Source: Nocardia brasiliensis (GTDB lineage: Bacteria; Actinomycetota; Actinomycetes; Mycobacteriales; Mycobacteriaceae). From it: DNA of 64,000 nucleotides. A program made the translations under genes and the position numbers. The stretch is taken from the NCBI RefSeq assembly GCF_011801125.1, contig NZ_CP046171.1:2666001-2730000 (forward strand), given 5' to 3'. Under the pieces are notes generated by a model. The model worked only from the letters and a program-made list of their open reading frames with translations. It ran no database searches and was not told the DNA's origin. This document shows, piece by piece, positions 32,517-41,658 of the stretch (its first letter is position 1; every line of letters begins with the position of its first letter).

Positions 32517-33202
32517 CGCGACACACGCTGGCGGCGGACGAGGTCACGGTGCGCCTCGGCGGCCGAACCGTACTCGACCGCGTTTCCCTCGAACTGGGCC
32601 GGGGCGAAGTGGTGGGGCTGACCGGGCCCTCCGGGACCGGCAAAACGACACTCGCGCAGGTCATGTCCGGGCTGCGCAGGCCGACCGGCGGGCGGGTGCG
32701 CTGTGACGGCGCCCCGTTGCCCACGCGGCACACCGGCCGTATCGCGATGCTGTTCCAGTCGCCGCGGCGGTCCTGCGATCCGCGCCTGACCCTGCGCCGC
32801 TCCATCGCCGAACTCGCGCGCGGACCGGTGGCGTGGGACAGCGTCCTCGAAGCCGCGGGCATGACAAAGGATCTGCTCGACCGGTATCCGGCGCAGGTCT
32901 CCGACGGCCAGCTGCAACGGGCCGCCGTCGCCAGGGTGCTCGCATCGAAGCCGGACTATCTGCTGTGCGACGAGATGACCGCGATGCTCGATCCGGCGGG
33001 CACCGCATCGATCGCCCGCACCGTGACCGCGCTCGCGGGCACCGGTGTCGGCGTGCTCTTCATCAGTCACGACATCCCCCTGCTGCGCGTGTGCGCGGAT
33101 CGGCTCGTGCATTTGGGGGCCAACCCTTCCCCCGTGTCCGGTGCGGCAACGACGTCGCCCGGACCGACCGTTGATTCGACCGACGACATCGGAGTTCTAT
33201 GA
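32513..33202 (+). CDS. Opp/Nik-type ABC ATPase 2, 229 aa
   Basis: NikE/DppF-type ATPase, shortened: Walker A GPSGTGKTT, Q-loop IAMLFQSPRRSCDPRLTLRRSI, signature VSDGQLQRAAVARVLASKP, Walker B YLLCDEMTAMLDP and switch His LFISHDIPLLR. Two deviations are notable: VSDGQ instead of LSGGQ, and DEMTAML instead of DEPTSAL. Both are seen in NikE-like ATPases paired with a more canonical partner. It overlaps ATPase 1 and the SbnB-like gene by four bases each, tying import directly to biosynthesis. Confidence 0.9.
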   Translation: MTRHTLAADEVTVRLGGRTVLDRVSLELGRGEVVGLTGPSGTGKTTLAQVMSGLRRPTGGRVRCDGAPLPTRHTGRIAMLFQSPRRSCDPRLTLRRSIAELARGPVAWDSVLEAAGMTKDLLDRYPAQVSDGQLQRAAVARVLASKPDYLLCDEMTAMLDPAGTASIARTVTALAGTGVGVLFISHDIPLLRVCADRLVHLGANPSPVSGAATTSPGPTVDSTDDIGVL

Positions 33203-34173
33203 ATAACGCAGTGCATATCCTCACCCGCACCGATCTGGCCGATATCGATCTGACGCCCGCCGAGGTGATAGATCTGGTCGAGGAGGGCTACCTGGCCTAC
33301 GCGCGCGGTGCGTCCCGGTGCCCGGTCAAGCTGATGATGCCGATTCCGAAGGTGGAACGCGACGCGGTGTCGTATTCGATGCTTGGCTACGACAGTTCGC
33401 TGGAGCAGATCGGTTTCAAGACCTCCTACCGGCAGGGTAGCGAAAGTGCGGAGAAGTACTACACGACGATCAGCCTGTACGACGACACCACCGGCTTGCC
33501 CTTCGCGTTCATGGACTGTCAGCGGGTCGGCGCCGCCCGCACCCCGGCGACCACCGCCATCACCGCGAAACACTGTGCCCGCGAGGGCGCGACGCGCGCG
33601 CTGATGATCGGTACCGGCGTGCAGGGGCGAAACACCCTGCCGTACTTGCTCACCGCGTTGCCGGAGCTGACGAAGCTGCGCCTGTTCGGCACCCATCCCG
33701 ACGGCATCGCGGAAACCCTTGCCACCATGCGCCGTTGGTATCCAGACCGGGAGATCGAACTGATCGACGACGTTCCGGCCGCGGTCACCGACTCCGACAT
33801 CGTGGTCGTCGCCTCCGGGCGGGCGGCTCATCCCAAGGTGCGCACCGAATGGCTGCCGCCGGGCGGCCTGCTGATCTCGGTGGCCAGCAAGGGCGTCGAG
33901 AGCGGCGCGCTGCGCGCGGCGGACTACGCGATCGCGACCAGCGCGGGGCAGCTCGGGGTCACCGGCACGCGGCTGGCAGGCCCGGACGGACCGGTGATCG
34001 ACGCCGAACTCCCCGACATCGTGGTGGGACGGGCGCGCGGCCGGGTCGGCGCCGACGATCGGGTGTTCGCCTTCGCCAGCGGCATGATCATCACCGACAT
34101 CCCGGTGGCGCACGCGCTGGCGACCCGCGCGGTGGCGGCGGGTCGCGGGCAGCGGGTGGCGCTGTGGTCGTGA
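33199..34173 (+). CDS. SbnB-like NAD-dependent enzyme (ornithine cyclodeaminase family), 324 aa
   Basis: Ornithine cyclodeaminase/mu-crystallin fold: substrate domain with GFKTSYRQGSESAEKYYTTISLYDDTTGLPFAFMDCQRVGAARTPATTAI, then the Rossmann motif ALMIGTGVQGRNTLPYL near residue 140 and DSDIVVVASGRAAHPKVRTEWLPPGGLLISVASKGVE. In staphyloferrin B synthesis the relative SbnB splits an N-linked dicarboxylate with NAD+ to give 2,3-diaminopropionate. In EDDS-type pathways the related enzyme could run as a reductive amination with oxaloacetate. This is inferred from its SbnA-like and SbnH-like partners. Coupled by four-base overlaps on both sides. Confidence 0.85.
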   Translation: MNNAVHILTRTDLADIDLTPAEVIDLVEEGYLAYARGASRCPVKLMMPIPKVERDAVSYSMLGYDSSLEQIGFKTSYRQGSESAEKYYTTISLYDDTTGLPFAFMDCQRVGAARTPATTAITAKHCAREGATRALMIGTGVQGRNTLPYLLTALPELTKLRLFGTHPDGIAETLATMRRWYPDREIELIDDVPAAVTDSDIVVVASGRAAHPKVRTEWLPPGGLLISVASKGVESGALRAADYAIATSAGQLGVTGTRLAGPDGPVIDAELPDIVVGRARGRVGADDRVFAFASGMIITDIPVAHALATRAVAAGRGQRVALWS

Positions 34174-35513
34174 CCAAAGCACCGGTCGAGCGGCCCGGTC
34201 TGCCTGCGCTGGAACAGAAGTGGCAACAGCGGGTGCGGGACGACCGGCACCTGCTCTTCGATATCCGGCACGCGCTCGGCGGCCCGTTCCACGTCGTCTA
34301 CCCGGAGCAGTTCGCCGACAACCTCAGCGCGTTCCAGCGCGTCTTCGCCGCACGCGGGGTGCGTGGCCAGGTCTACTACGGCAAGAAGGCCAACAAGGCC
34401 GGTTGCTGGCTGCCCCGGATCGCCGACCTGGGTGGCGCGGTCGACGTGGCCAGCGAACCCGAATTGGTGCACGCGCTGGCGCACGGCGTGCGCGGGCGCG
34501 ATATCGGAGTGACCGGTGCCGCGAAAACCGATGCGCTGCTGCGCCTTGCCGCCCGGCACGACTGTGTGGTCGCCATCGACGCGCTCGACGAGTTGGCGCG
34601 CATCGCCGAGATAGCCCGGCAGGCGGGGCCGGTGCGCATCCTGTTGCGCCGATTGCCGCCCGAGGCGCCGCACAGCCGGTTCGGCTTGTCCGCAACGGAT
34701 CTCGACGCCGCGATCGAGATGTGTGCCGGACTGCGTCCGGACGTCGAGCTGATCGGGTTCTCGTTCCACTTGGACGGCTACGCGGTCGCGCCGCGCGCCG
34801 AGCTCGCCGCCGAGACGGTTCGCCTGTGCCTGCGGACGCGGGCTCGCGGGCTGCCGGTCGACACGATCTCGATCGGTGGCGGCTTCGCCTGCCGCTATGT
34901 GCGCGACGACGATTGGCGCGCCTTCGCCGAGCAGTGGGGCGACGACTGGTTCCACGCCGGAAAGCGGTTCGAGAAGTTCTATCCCTACGCGCAGGACCCG
35001 ACCGGCGCCGCCATGCTCGATGCCGTGCTCGCGACCGAGTTCGGCGCGCGCACACTGGCACAGCAGCTGCGCGACAACGATATCCAGCTCTTCGTCGAGC
35101 CCGGCCGGGCACTGCTGATCGACGCGGGCTTCAGTGTGTTCCCGGTGCTCGGTTACAAGCAGAACGCCGATTACGGCATCACCACCGTGCACGGCCTCAG
35201 CATGAGCGTCTCCGAGCAGTGGAAGGGCAGCGAGTTCCTGCCGGACCCGATCCTGGTGCCGCGCACGCGAATCGACGCCGCCGCGCCGGTCGCCACCTGC
35301 GTCGGCGGTGCCAGCTGCATGGAATACGACGTGCTCACCTGGCGCAAGGTCCGTCTGGTACAGCGTCCCGAACCCGGTGACCTGCTGTTGTACCCGAACA
35401 CGGCGGGATATCAGATGGACAAGAACGAGAGCGAGTTCCACCAGCTCCCGTTGCCGCCCAAGGTAGTCGTCACCGAAGAGGAGGACCGGTGGTTGTGGCG
35501 TTTGGACAAGTAG
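34170..35513 (+). CDS. SbnH-like PLP decarboxylase (diaminopimelate decarboxylase family), 447 aa
   Basis: Fold-type III PLP decarboxylase. The PLP lysine is in VYYGKKANKAG near residue 72; SFHLDGYAV, SIGGGFACRYV (phosphate-binding glycines), VEPGRALLIDAG and GGASCMEYDVL (catalytic Cys) and NTAGYQMDKN complete the active site. Diaminopimelate decarboxylase itself is normally encoded with lysA neighbours, not here. In siderophore clusters such enzymes (SbnH) remove a carboxyl from a diaminopropionate unit to leave an ethylenediamine unit. Starts with GTG overlapping the previous stop (GTGA) and overlaps the next gene by 25 bases. Confidence 0.87.
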   Translation: MTKAPVERPGLPALEQKWQQRVRDDRHLLFDIRHALGGPFHVVYPEQFADNLSAFQRVFAARGVRGQVYYGKKANKAGCWLPRIADLGGAVDVASEPELVHALAHGVRGRDIGVTGAAKTDALLRLAARHDCVVAIDALDELARIAEIARQAGPVRILLRRLPPEAPHSRFGLSATDLDAAIEMCAGLRPDVELIGFSFHLDGYAVAPRAELAAETVRLCLRTRARGLPVDTISIGGGFACRYVRDDDWRAFAEQWGDDWFHAGKRFEKFYPYAQDPTGAAMLDAVLATEFGARTLAQQLRDNDIQLFVEPGRALLIDAGFSVFPVLGYKQNADYGITTVHGLSMSVSEQWKGSEFLPDPILVPRTRIDAAAPVATCVGGASCMEYDVLTWRKVRLVQRPEPGDLLLYPNTAGYQMDKNESEFHQLPLPPKVVVTEEEDRWLWRLDK

Positions 35514-36643
35514 ACACCGACGCGCCTGCGGCACGGCCGGCCGGGGTCGCCCGTGCCACCGCGCACCCGGCCGGCGTGCGGCCGATGCCGCGGCTGCGGG
35601 AGAACGTCGTGCGCACCGCGTCCGAGCTCATCGGCGCGACCCCGTTGCTCGAGCTGGTTCGCACCGGTACCGGCACGCGGATCCTGTTGAAGCTCGAGCA
35701 GTTCAACCCGACCGGCTCGGCGAAGGTGCGCATGGCCAGGGAGATGGTGTTGCAGGCCGAGCGCAGCGGCGAACTGCGTCCTGGCGGTCACATCGTCGAA
35801 CCCACCTCCGGCAACACCGGTACCGGGCTGGCGCTGATCGCGCTGGAGCGCGGCTACACCTTCACCGCGGTGGTCGACGACCACGCGGCCAAGGACAAGC
35901 TGCGCGCCATGAAAGCGATGGGCGCACAGCTTGTTTCGGTGTCCGGCGCTGCCGGCGGCGGCCCGAGCACGGTCGAGCGCAGGCGCATCGCCGACGAGAT
36001 CGCGGCGCGCACCGGCGCCTATCGGCCCGACCAGCACAACAATCCGCACAACAACGCGGGCTATCGGGACCTGGCGGCCGAGCTGCTCACCGACATCAAC
36101 ACCGATGTCGACTATCTTGTCGGCGCGGTCGGCACCGGCGGATCACTGTGTGGCACAGTCGAGGAACTGCGCAGGCTCGGCTCGCGAGTGCGCGCGATCG
36201 GCGTCGAGCCCGTCGGTTCCATCATCTTCGGCGGTCCGGGCGGCGGCTATTGGCAGACCGGCGCCGGCAGCCCCGCCGGTTTCCCGGTGGGCGGCAACGT
36301 GAAATACGACGCGATCGATGAGGACTGTCGAGTGGGCGACATCGACGCGTTCGCCACCGCGCACGTGGTGGCCCGGCGCACCGGCATCCTGGTCGGCGGC
36401 ACCGGCGGGGCGGCCATTAACGTCGCATTGCGGCGCTTGGTGCACGTCCCGGCGGCGAGCACGGTGGTGGTGCTGGTCTGCGACGCGGGAGAGAAGTACC
36501 TCGACACCGTCTACGACGAGGGCTGGCTGCACGAGCGCGGGCTCTGCGACCGGGCCGCGCGGCAGCGGATCACCCGGCTGCTGCACGCCTATGACGAGTC
36601 GGTGCGGTTGGCGGCCGACGATCTCGAGCGAGCGGGGGCCTAG
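35489..36643 (+). CDS. SbnA-like PLP synthase (cysteine synthase family), 384 aa
   Basis: Fold-type II beta-replacement enzyme. PLP lysine in FNPTGSAKVRMAREM near residue 77, Asn-loop PTSGNTGTGLAL, and the glycine-rich phosphate loop GAVGTGGSLCGT near residue 215. A C-terminal extension of about 60 residues (DTVYDEGWLHERGL...) is longer than in CysK. SbnA joins O-phosphoserine with glutamate to an N-linked dicarboxylate. An aspartate version of that reaction would be the first step toward EDDS. The GTG start at 35489 follows AGGAGG. This assignment rests on context more than on residues. Confidence 0.85.
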   Translation: MVVAFGQVDTDAPAARPAGVARATAHPAGVRPMPRLRENVVRTASELIGATPLLELVRTGTGTRILLKLEQFNPTGSAKVRMAREMVLQAERSGELRPGGHIVEPTSGNTGTGLALIALERGYTFTAVVDDHAAKDKLRAMKAMGAQLVSVSGAAGGGPSTVERRRIADEIAARTGAYRPDQHNNPHNNAGYRDLAAELLTDINTDVDYLVGAVGTGGSLCGTVEELRRLGSRVRAIGVEPVGSIIFGGPGGGYWQTGAGSPAGFPVGGNVKYDAIDEDCRVGDIDAFATAHVVARRTGILVGGTGGAAINVALRRLVHVPAASTVVVLVCDAGEKYLDTVYDEGWLHERGLCDRAARQRITRLLHAYDESVRLAADDLERAGA

Positions 36644-36648
36644 GACCG

Positions 36649-38052
36649 ATGGCATTTCGGGAGTATCGCGCCATCGTGGCGCTGGCCGCGCCGATCGCGG
36701 GAATCCAGCTCGCCCAGGTCGCGCTGACCACCATCGATCTGGCGATGATGGGGTTGCTCGGGATCGCGTTCGTCGCGGCGGGCGGACTCGCGCTGCTGCT
36801 GTACAACCAGCTGCGCACCATGTGCGTCGGCATGGTCACCGGTGTCGGCAACATGATCGCCACGGCCGCCGGTCGTGGCGAGCAGCGCAGCGGCGGTGCG
36901 GAACTCGATGAGCAGGCGCGTGCCGAGATCCGCGGGTACGTGCGCGCGGGCGCCGCCGTCGCCACGGTGGTGTCGATCGCGGGCGCGCTCGTCCTGGTCG
37001 CCCTCGGCTACGCGCTGCGCTGGTTCGGGCAGGATCCGGCGGTGCTCGAGCTCGCGCGCCCGATCATCTGGACGCTGGCGCCGGGACTGATTCCGATGCT
37101 GTGGCTGAATGTGCTGCGGCAGTTCGCCGTCGGGCTGCGCCGCGCGGGTTCGCTGCTGCGGGTGACGCTGTTCTCGATCGGGGTCAACGCGCTGTTGAAC
37201 GCGCTGTTCATCTTCGGCTGGCTCGGCCTGCCGCGGCTGGGCCTGGCCGGTATCGGGCTGGCCACGACGCTGGTGCAGCTCTGGACGTTCGGTACCTATC
37301 TCCGCACCGTCCGGCGCGATCCCATACTCGGCGAACTGCTTTCGCTGCGCGTGTGGGCGGCCGAGCGCGCCACGGTGGTGCGGATCGTGCGGATGGGCAC
37401 GCCGATCTCGCTCACCTACGGCGCCGAGGCCGCGATCACCTCGATCGCGACGGTCCTGATGGGTGGTTTCGGTCCGGTGGCGCTGGCCGCGAGCAATATC
37501 GTCAACCAGTTGGCCTACATCGTCTATCAGGTGAATATCGGCCTCTCCCAGGGTTCTTCGATCTTGGTGAGTCGTACCGTCGGCCAAGGGGAGCAGCACG
37601 CGGTCGCCGGAATCGCCCGGCGCACTTTCGCGCTCGGCTTCGGCTTCATGACGGTGGTGGGGCTGGTCTACGCGGTGTTCCCTGGCACGGTGCTCGCGCC
37701 GTTCCTCGGCGCGGATCGCGACGACACCGCGGTGGTCGCCGCGGCGTCGACGCTGCTGTGGTTCGCGATCGTCCAGCAGTACTGCAAGGGTTCGCAGAAT
37801 CTCTGCATCGGCCTGCTGCGCGGGATCGGGAACACCAAGGCGGGCATGGAGAGCACGCTGATCGGCTACTTTGCCCTCGGCGTGCCCGCGATGGCGCTGT
37901 TCGCCTTCCTGCTGGAGCTGAGCGGGCCGGGCATCTGGCTCGGGTTGTGCGTCGGCTTCGCCACGACGGCGATCCTGGTGTGGCGACGGTTCCTGCGCGG
38001 GGTTGCCCAGATGACGACGGCCACCGGAAAGCCCGTTCCGGTGCCGGGGTGA
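36649..38052 (+). CDS. MATE-family exporter, probable metallophore efflux, 467 aa
   Basis: MATE transporter with about twelve hydrophobic segments in two related halves: YRAIVALAAPIAGIQLAQVALTTIDLAMMGLLG and TVVRIVRMGTPISLTYGAEAAITSIATVLMGGFGPVALAASNIVNQ, the latter being the typical opening of the second half; GQGEQHAVAGIARRTFALGF follows. It starts five bases after the SbnA-like gene. In metallophore clusters the exporter releases the newly made chelator; no other substrate candidate lies nearby. Last gene of the operon. Confidence 0.9.
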   Translation: MAFREYRAIVALAAPIAGIQLAQVALTTIDLAMMGLLGIAFVAAGGLALLLYNQLRTMCVGMVTGVGNMIATAAGRGEQRSGGAELDEQARAEIRGYVRAGAAVATVVSIAGALVLVALGYALRWFGQDPAVLELARPIIWTLAPGLIPMLWLNVLRQFAVGLRRAGSLLRVTLFSIGVNALLNALFIFGWLGLPRLGLAGIGLATTLVQLWTFGTYLRTVRRDPILGELLSLRVWAAERATVVRIVRMGTPISLTYGAEAAITSIATVLMGGFGPVALAASNIVNQLAYIVYQVNIGLSQGSSILVSRTVGQGEQHAVAGIARRTFALGFGFMTVVGLVYAVFPGTVLAPFLGADRDDTAVVAAASTLLWFAIVQQYCKGSQNLCIGLLRGIGNTKAGMESTLIGYFALGVPAMALFAFLLELSGPGIWLGLCVGFATTAILVWRRFLRGVAQMTTATGKPVPVPG

Positions 38053-38312
38053 TCCCAGCAAGCAGACAAAGCGGGTGAAACCGGCTGGGCTGGTGTGGGT
38101 CTCGGGACCGCACGCGGTGAATTCGGTGCTGGTCTGACATTTCGGGCAATTCGCGGCAATTGTCCGGCATCAATCGCTGGTCCACGTGGCCCACATCACC
38201 TTGCCGCAGCCCGCTCGTGATCTTTCTCTGCGGCGTAACCGCACGTCGGGTAGGGTCGGCGCCGATCTGGAAATTCTGCTCGACAGCCCTGGTGGAAAGG
38301 TCGGCCGACGAG
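38053..38312. other. Intergenic region before the phospholipase C gene
   Basis: About 260 bases. A GC-rich part with several short complementary stretches (38060-38140) is followed by a less GC-rich part that probably holds the phospholipase promoter. I could not match any riboswitch core. Confidence 0.35.
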
Positions 38313-39857
38313 ATGTGCGCAGCGGGGCCGTTCAGCGGACTCAACCGCAGGCAATTCCTGGCGAAGGCGGCCGCTGCGGGAGCGGTGGGCGCGTTGGCCT
38401 CCTGGGCCGACCCGATCATCGAACGGGCCTACGCCGCCGATCCGGCGGGCACGGGCGGGCTCGGCGATATCGAGCACTTCGTGCTGCTGATGCAGGAGAA
38501 CCGTTCCTTCGACCACTATTTCGGCACCCTCGCCGGCGTGCGCGGCTTCGACGAGGCGTCGCCGGCCTGGCAGCAGTACGGGTGGACGCCCGGAACCGGA
38601 CCGACGCCAGACGGTTTCGTGACCCCGTTCCGGCTCGACACCACCCGCGGCGCCACGCTCGACGGGGACTGCATCAACGACCCCGATCACTCCTGGGGCG
38701 GCATGCACCGTGCTTGGAACGGCGGGCGCAACGACCAGTGGATGCCGATGTCGGTGGCGAGCGTCGGTCCGGCGAACGCGCCCGCGGCGATGGGTTACTA
38801 CCTGCCGCAAGACATTCCGATCCACACCGCGCTCGCCGACGCCTTCACGCTGTGCGACAACTATCACTGCTCGGTGCTCGGCCCCACCGATCCGAATCGG
38901 CTCTACTGGATCAGCGCGACCATCGACCCGGACGGCCGCGCGGGTGGTCCGCTGGTGCGGACGCCGACCTTCATCCCGCAGCACGTGTACAGCTGGCGCA
39001 CCTACCCGGAGAACCTCGCCGAGGCGGGAGTGAGCTGGAAGGTCTACAACAACCGCGATGTCGGTCCGCTGTCCTCGGTGCTGCTGGACGGGATGCTCGG
39101 CTGTTTCACCCAATCCGCCGACCCGAATTCGGAATTGGCCCGCCGCGGTATCGCGCCGGTGTACCCCAACGACTTTCAGGCCGATGTGGCCAACGACACA
39201 TTACCGGCGGTGTCCTGGGTGATTCCGTCGCTGCTCAACTGCGAACATCCCGCGCTGCCCGCGGCTTTCGGCGCGTTCGGCATCGTGCAGCTGCTCGATA
39301 TCCTCACCTCGAACCCGAAGGTGTGGGAAAAGACCGCCCTGATCATCAGCTACGACGAGAACGGCGGCTTCTTCGATCACGTCACCCCGCCGACCGCGCC
39401 CCCCGGCACCGCCGGTGAGTTCCTGACCGTGCCGCTCGACCGGGTCGAGGCGGCCGATGGCATCGCCGGTCCGATCGGCCTCGGCTATCGCGTTCCCGCG
39501 CTGGTGATCTCGCCCTATACCCGCGGCGGGCTCGTCGCGTCGGAGACCTTCGATCACACCTCGCAATTGCGCCTGCTGGAAACCAGATTCGGGGTGGATG
39601 TCCCTAATCTGACGGCGTGGCGGCGCGGCGTGACCGGCGATATGACCTCGACCTTCGATTTCGGCTCGGCGCCGAATTCGGCGAAACCCGTGCTGCCCGA
39701 CCCGAAACCAAAAATGGATGCCGCGATCGCCCAGTGCGGCCCGAATGTCGCCCTGGGAACGGCGACCGCCGGAATTCCGTATCCGGTACCGCCGAACGCC
39801 ATGCCGACGCAACAACCCGGTACCCGGCGCAGGCCGAGCGGGTTGATTCGGGCATGA
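38313..39857 (+). CDS. Tat-exported phospholipase C/phosphoesterase, 514 aa
   Basis: Phosphoesterase family (PF04185), as in mycobacterial PlcA-C and Pseudomonas PlcN. A Tat signal is present: [31 protein letters not shown], with the RRQF form of the twin-arginine motif. Mature domain: [27 protein letters not shown] (active-site metal and nucleophile region), [71 protein letters not shown]. Hydrolyses phosphatidylcholine or sphingomyelin outside the cell. At 514 residues it lacks most of the C-terminal DUF756 repeats of longer enzymes. The ATG at 38313 is the likely start; the ribosome binding site is weak. Confidence 0.92.
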   Translation: MCAAGPFSGLNRRQFLAKAAAAGAVGALASWADPIIERAYAADPAGTGGLGDIEHFVLLMQENRSFDHYFGTLAGVRGFDEASPAWQQYGWTPGTGPTPDGFVTPFRLDTTRGATLDGDCINDPDHSWGGMHRAWNGGRNDQWMPMSVASVGPANAPAAMGYYLPQDIPIHTALADAFTLCDNYHCSVLGPTDPNRLYWISATIDPDGRAGGPLVRTPTFIPQHVYSWRTYPENLAEAGVSWKVYNNRDVGPLSSVLLDGMLGCFTQSADPNSELARRGIAPVYPNDFQADVANDTLPAVSWVIPSLLNCEHPALPAAFGAFGIVQLLDILTSNPKVWEKTALIISYDENGGFFDHVTPPTAPPGTAGEFLTVPLDRVEAADGIAGPIGLGYRVPALVISPYTRGGLVASETFDHTSQLRLLETRFGVDVPNLTAWRRGVTGDMTSTFDFGSAPNSAKPVLPDPKPKMDAAIAQCGPNVALGTATAGIPYPVPPNAMPTQQPGTRRRPSGLIRA

Positions 39858-39859
39858 GG

Positions 39860-39889
39860 GTGGCCCAGCCCTGGCGGGGGCTGGGCCAC
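39860..39889 (+). terminator. Terminator after the phospholipase C gene
   Basis: 11-bp stem GTGGCCCAGCC / GGCTGGGCCAC with an 8-base loop, two bases after the stop codon. Confidence 0.85.
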
Positions 39890-39905
39890 TGCTCGAAGTA
39901 TGAGG

Positions 39906-40160
39906 TCAACTCGCGGTCGCGGGCACCCACCGGACCGAGGAGACGGTGGAGCGTTTGCGCATGGCCGCGAAGCTGTGCCGGGCCGGGCTGATCAACGCGG
40001 TGAACCAAGTGCGGCGGTGCTCGGCTAGCGCCTCCGCGACGGCGGGGATCTGGGTGCAGTGCACGCCGCCCGCCATACCCAGGCGGTGGCGACCCGTCTG
40101 GTTGTTTCTGGTGCCCAATGGTGTTCCTTTGCTTGCTGGTGCTGGCGCCTGGATCGCCAC
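39906..40160 (-). CDS. Possible small protein, 84 aa (uncertain)
   Basis: An open frame between the phospholipase and coaE genes. The C-terminal half (GVHCTQIPAVAEALAEHRRTWFTALISPARHSFAAMRKRSTVSSVRW) has the composition of a real, helical protein; the N-terminal half is Pro/Ala/Gly-rich. The GTG start lacks a clear ribosome binding site, and I recognise no family. It could be a remnant of a larger gene. Confidence 0.25.
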   Translation of the reverse strand: MAIQAPAPASKGTPLGTRNNQTGRHRLGMAGGVHCTQIPAVAEALAEHRRTWFTALISPARHSFAAMRKRSTVSSVRWVPATAS

Positions 40161-40426
40161 GGCGAAGATTAGCCGAACGAAAGTGCCACACAGAGTATTT
40201 TGCGCAAGTAATTGGCTCGGCGTGTCGGAAAGTTGTCGCCGCGTGACCTGGTTCGACCGGAATTGTTGCGAATCGGTATCGGCCTCGTCACGGATCGAGC
40301 AAATGCGGCGAGGGTAGGTGGAAAGTCCGCCCGCAGTGGGTATTCGGGCTGATCGTGTCCCGGAACCGGGTCCCCCGGGGTGGCGCGGGCGCGGCGCGCG
40401 GGAGCGGTGGATGTAAGACTGGTCGA
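40161..40426. other. Intergenic region upstream of coaE
   Basis: About 265 bases, less GC-rich in 40170-40290 than its surroundings. It should carry the coaE promoter. I see no convincing gene or structured element. Confidence 0.35.
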
Positions 40427-41617
40427 ATGTTGCGGATCGGCCTCACCGGAGGCATGGGAGCGGGCAAGTCGACGGTCGCGCGGATTCTCGCCGATCGCGG
40501 GGCGGTCATCATCGATTCCGATCTGATCGCGAGAGAGGTCGTCGCGCCTGGCACCGAGGGCCTTGCGGCGCTCGTCGCGGCATTCGGCCCCGATATTCTG
40601 GCCGCCGACGGCAGCCTGGATCGGCCCGCACTGGCCGCCAAGGCATTCGCCGACGACGAGTCCCGTACGCGCCTGAATTCCATTACGCATCCGCTGGTGG
40701 GTAAACGCACCGCGGAACAAATCGCCGCGGCCGCGCCGGACGCCATTGTGGTGCAGGATATTCCATTGCTTGTGGAAAACGGTCTCGCGCCGTTGATGAA
40801 TCTGGTGCTGGTCGTCGACGTGGACGCCGAGACTCGGCTGCGCCGATTGGTGGAATTGCGTGGTGTCGCCGAATCGGACGCCAGGGCGCGTATAGCCGCG
40901 CAGGCCACGGACGAGCAGCGGCGTGCGGTAGCCGACGTGCTGCTGGACAACCGCGGTGCGCCGCAGGATATCGACGCGACGGTCCGCGCGCTGTGGGACG
41001 AGCGGCTGGTGCCCTTCGAACGCAACCTGCGCACCGGTACGCCCGCGCGGCGCACCGAGTTGCGGCTGGTGCCCCCGAACCCGGGGTGGGCGGCGCAGGC
41101 GCAGCGCCTGATCGCGCGACTGTGGGTGGCGTGCGGGCAGGCCGCCTCGCGCATCGATCACATCGGCTCGACCTCGGTGCCGGAGCTGCCCGCCAAGGAC
41201 GTGATCGATCTCCAGATCACCGTCGCCGACCTGGCGGCAGCCGATGGACTGCGAGATGCTTTGGGGGCGGCGGGATTTCCGGTATGTCCTGAGGTCACCC
41301 AGGACAATCCGAAGCCGACGCCCGCCGATCCGGACGGGACCGATCTCGCGCTGTGGTCCAAACGGTTCCATCAAAGCGCCGATCCGGGCCGGCTCGCCAA
41401 TGTGCATGTGCGCGTGGACGGTTCGCCGGGCCAGCAGTTCGCCCTGCGCATGCGGGATCGGCTGCGCGCCGACGCCGCGGCCCGCGCCGAATATCTCGAG
41501 ATCAAGCGCGCGGGCGAGGCGAAGGCGGCCGGGCTCACCGGTGCGGAGGCGACGGCCGCCTATCTGGACGTCAAGGAACCCTGGTTCGACGCCGTGTACG
41601 AACGCCTGTCGAGCTGA
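40427..41617 (+). CDS. coaE: Dephospho-CoA kinase fused to GrpB/UPF0157 domain, 396 aa
   Basis: Catalyses the last step of coenzyme A synthesis, ATP-dependent phosphorylation of dephospho-CoA. Residues 1-195: P-loop [35 protein letters not shown], then [13 protein letters not shown] and [32 protein letters not shown]. Residues about 210-396 are a GrpB (UPF0157) domain, a nucleotidyltransferase-like fold: [41 protein letters not shown]. The same fusion exists in mycobacterial CoaE, where the second domain seems to aid folding. The ATG at 40427 gives the standard N-terminus. Confidence 0.97.
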   Translation: MLRIGLTGGMGAGKSTVARILADRGAVIIDSDLIAREVVAPGTEGLAALVAAFGPDILAADGSLDRPALAAKAFADDESRTRLNSITHPLVGKRTAEQIAAAAPDAIVVQDIPLLVENGLAPLMNLVLVVDVDAETRLRRLVELRGVAESDARARIAAQATDEQRRAVADVLLDNRGAPQDIDATVRALWDERLVPFERNLRTGTPARRTELRLVPPNPGWAAQAQRLIARLWVACGQAASRIDHIGSTSVPELPAKDVIDLQITVADLAAADGLRDALGAAGFPVCPEVTQDNPKPTPADPDGTDLALWSKRFHQSADPGRLANVHVRVDGSPGQQFALRMRDRLRADAAARAEYLEIKRAGEAKAAGLTGAEATAAYLDVKEPWFDAVYERLSS

Positions 41618-41658
41618 AACATCTAGGGTCGCAGCGGATTCCGTCTCGCTTCGGCGGG

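Noticed and set aside
28244..33202. Calling the importer a simple nickel (Nik) or dipeptide (Dpp) system
   Set aside because: The Zur box and the coupled SbnA/B/H-like genes make a metal-chelate importer a better fit; the receptor alone cannot decide between them.
34170..35513. Annotation as lysA (diaminopimelate decarboxylase of lysine synthesis)
   Set aside because: It lies inside a metallophore-type operon with overlaps on both sides and has sequence features shared with SbnH-like enzymes.
38053..38312. Riboswitch upstream of the phospholipase gene
   Set aside because: The region is GC-rich with some pairing, but no known riboswitch core (cobalamin, SAM, TPP, FMN, ydaO) could be matched.
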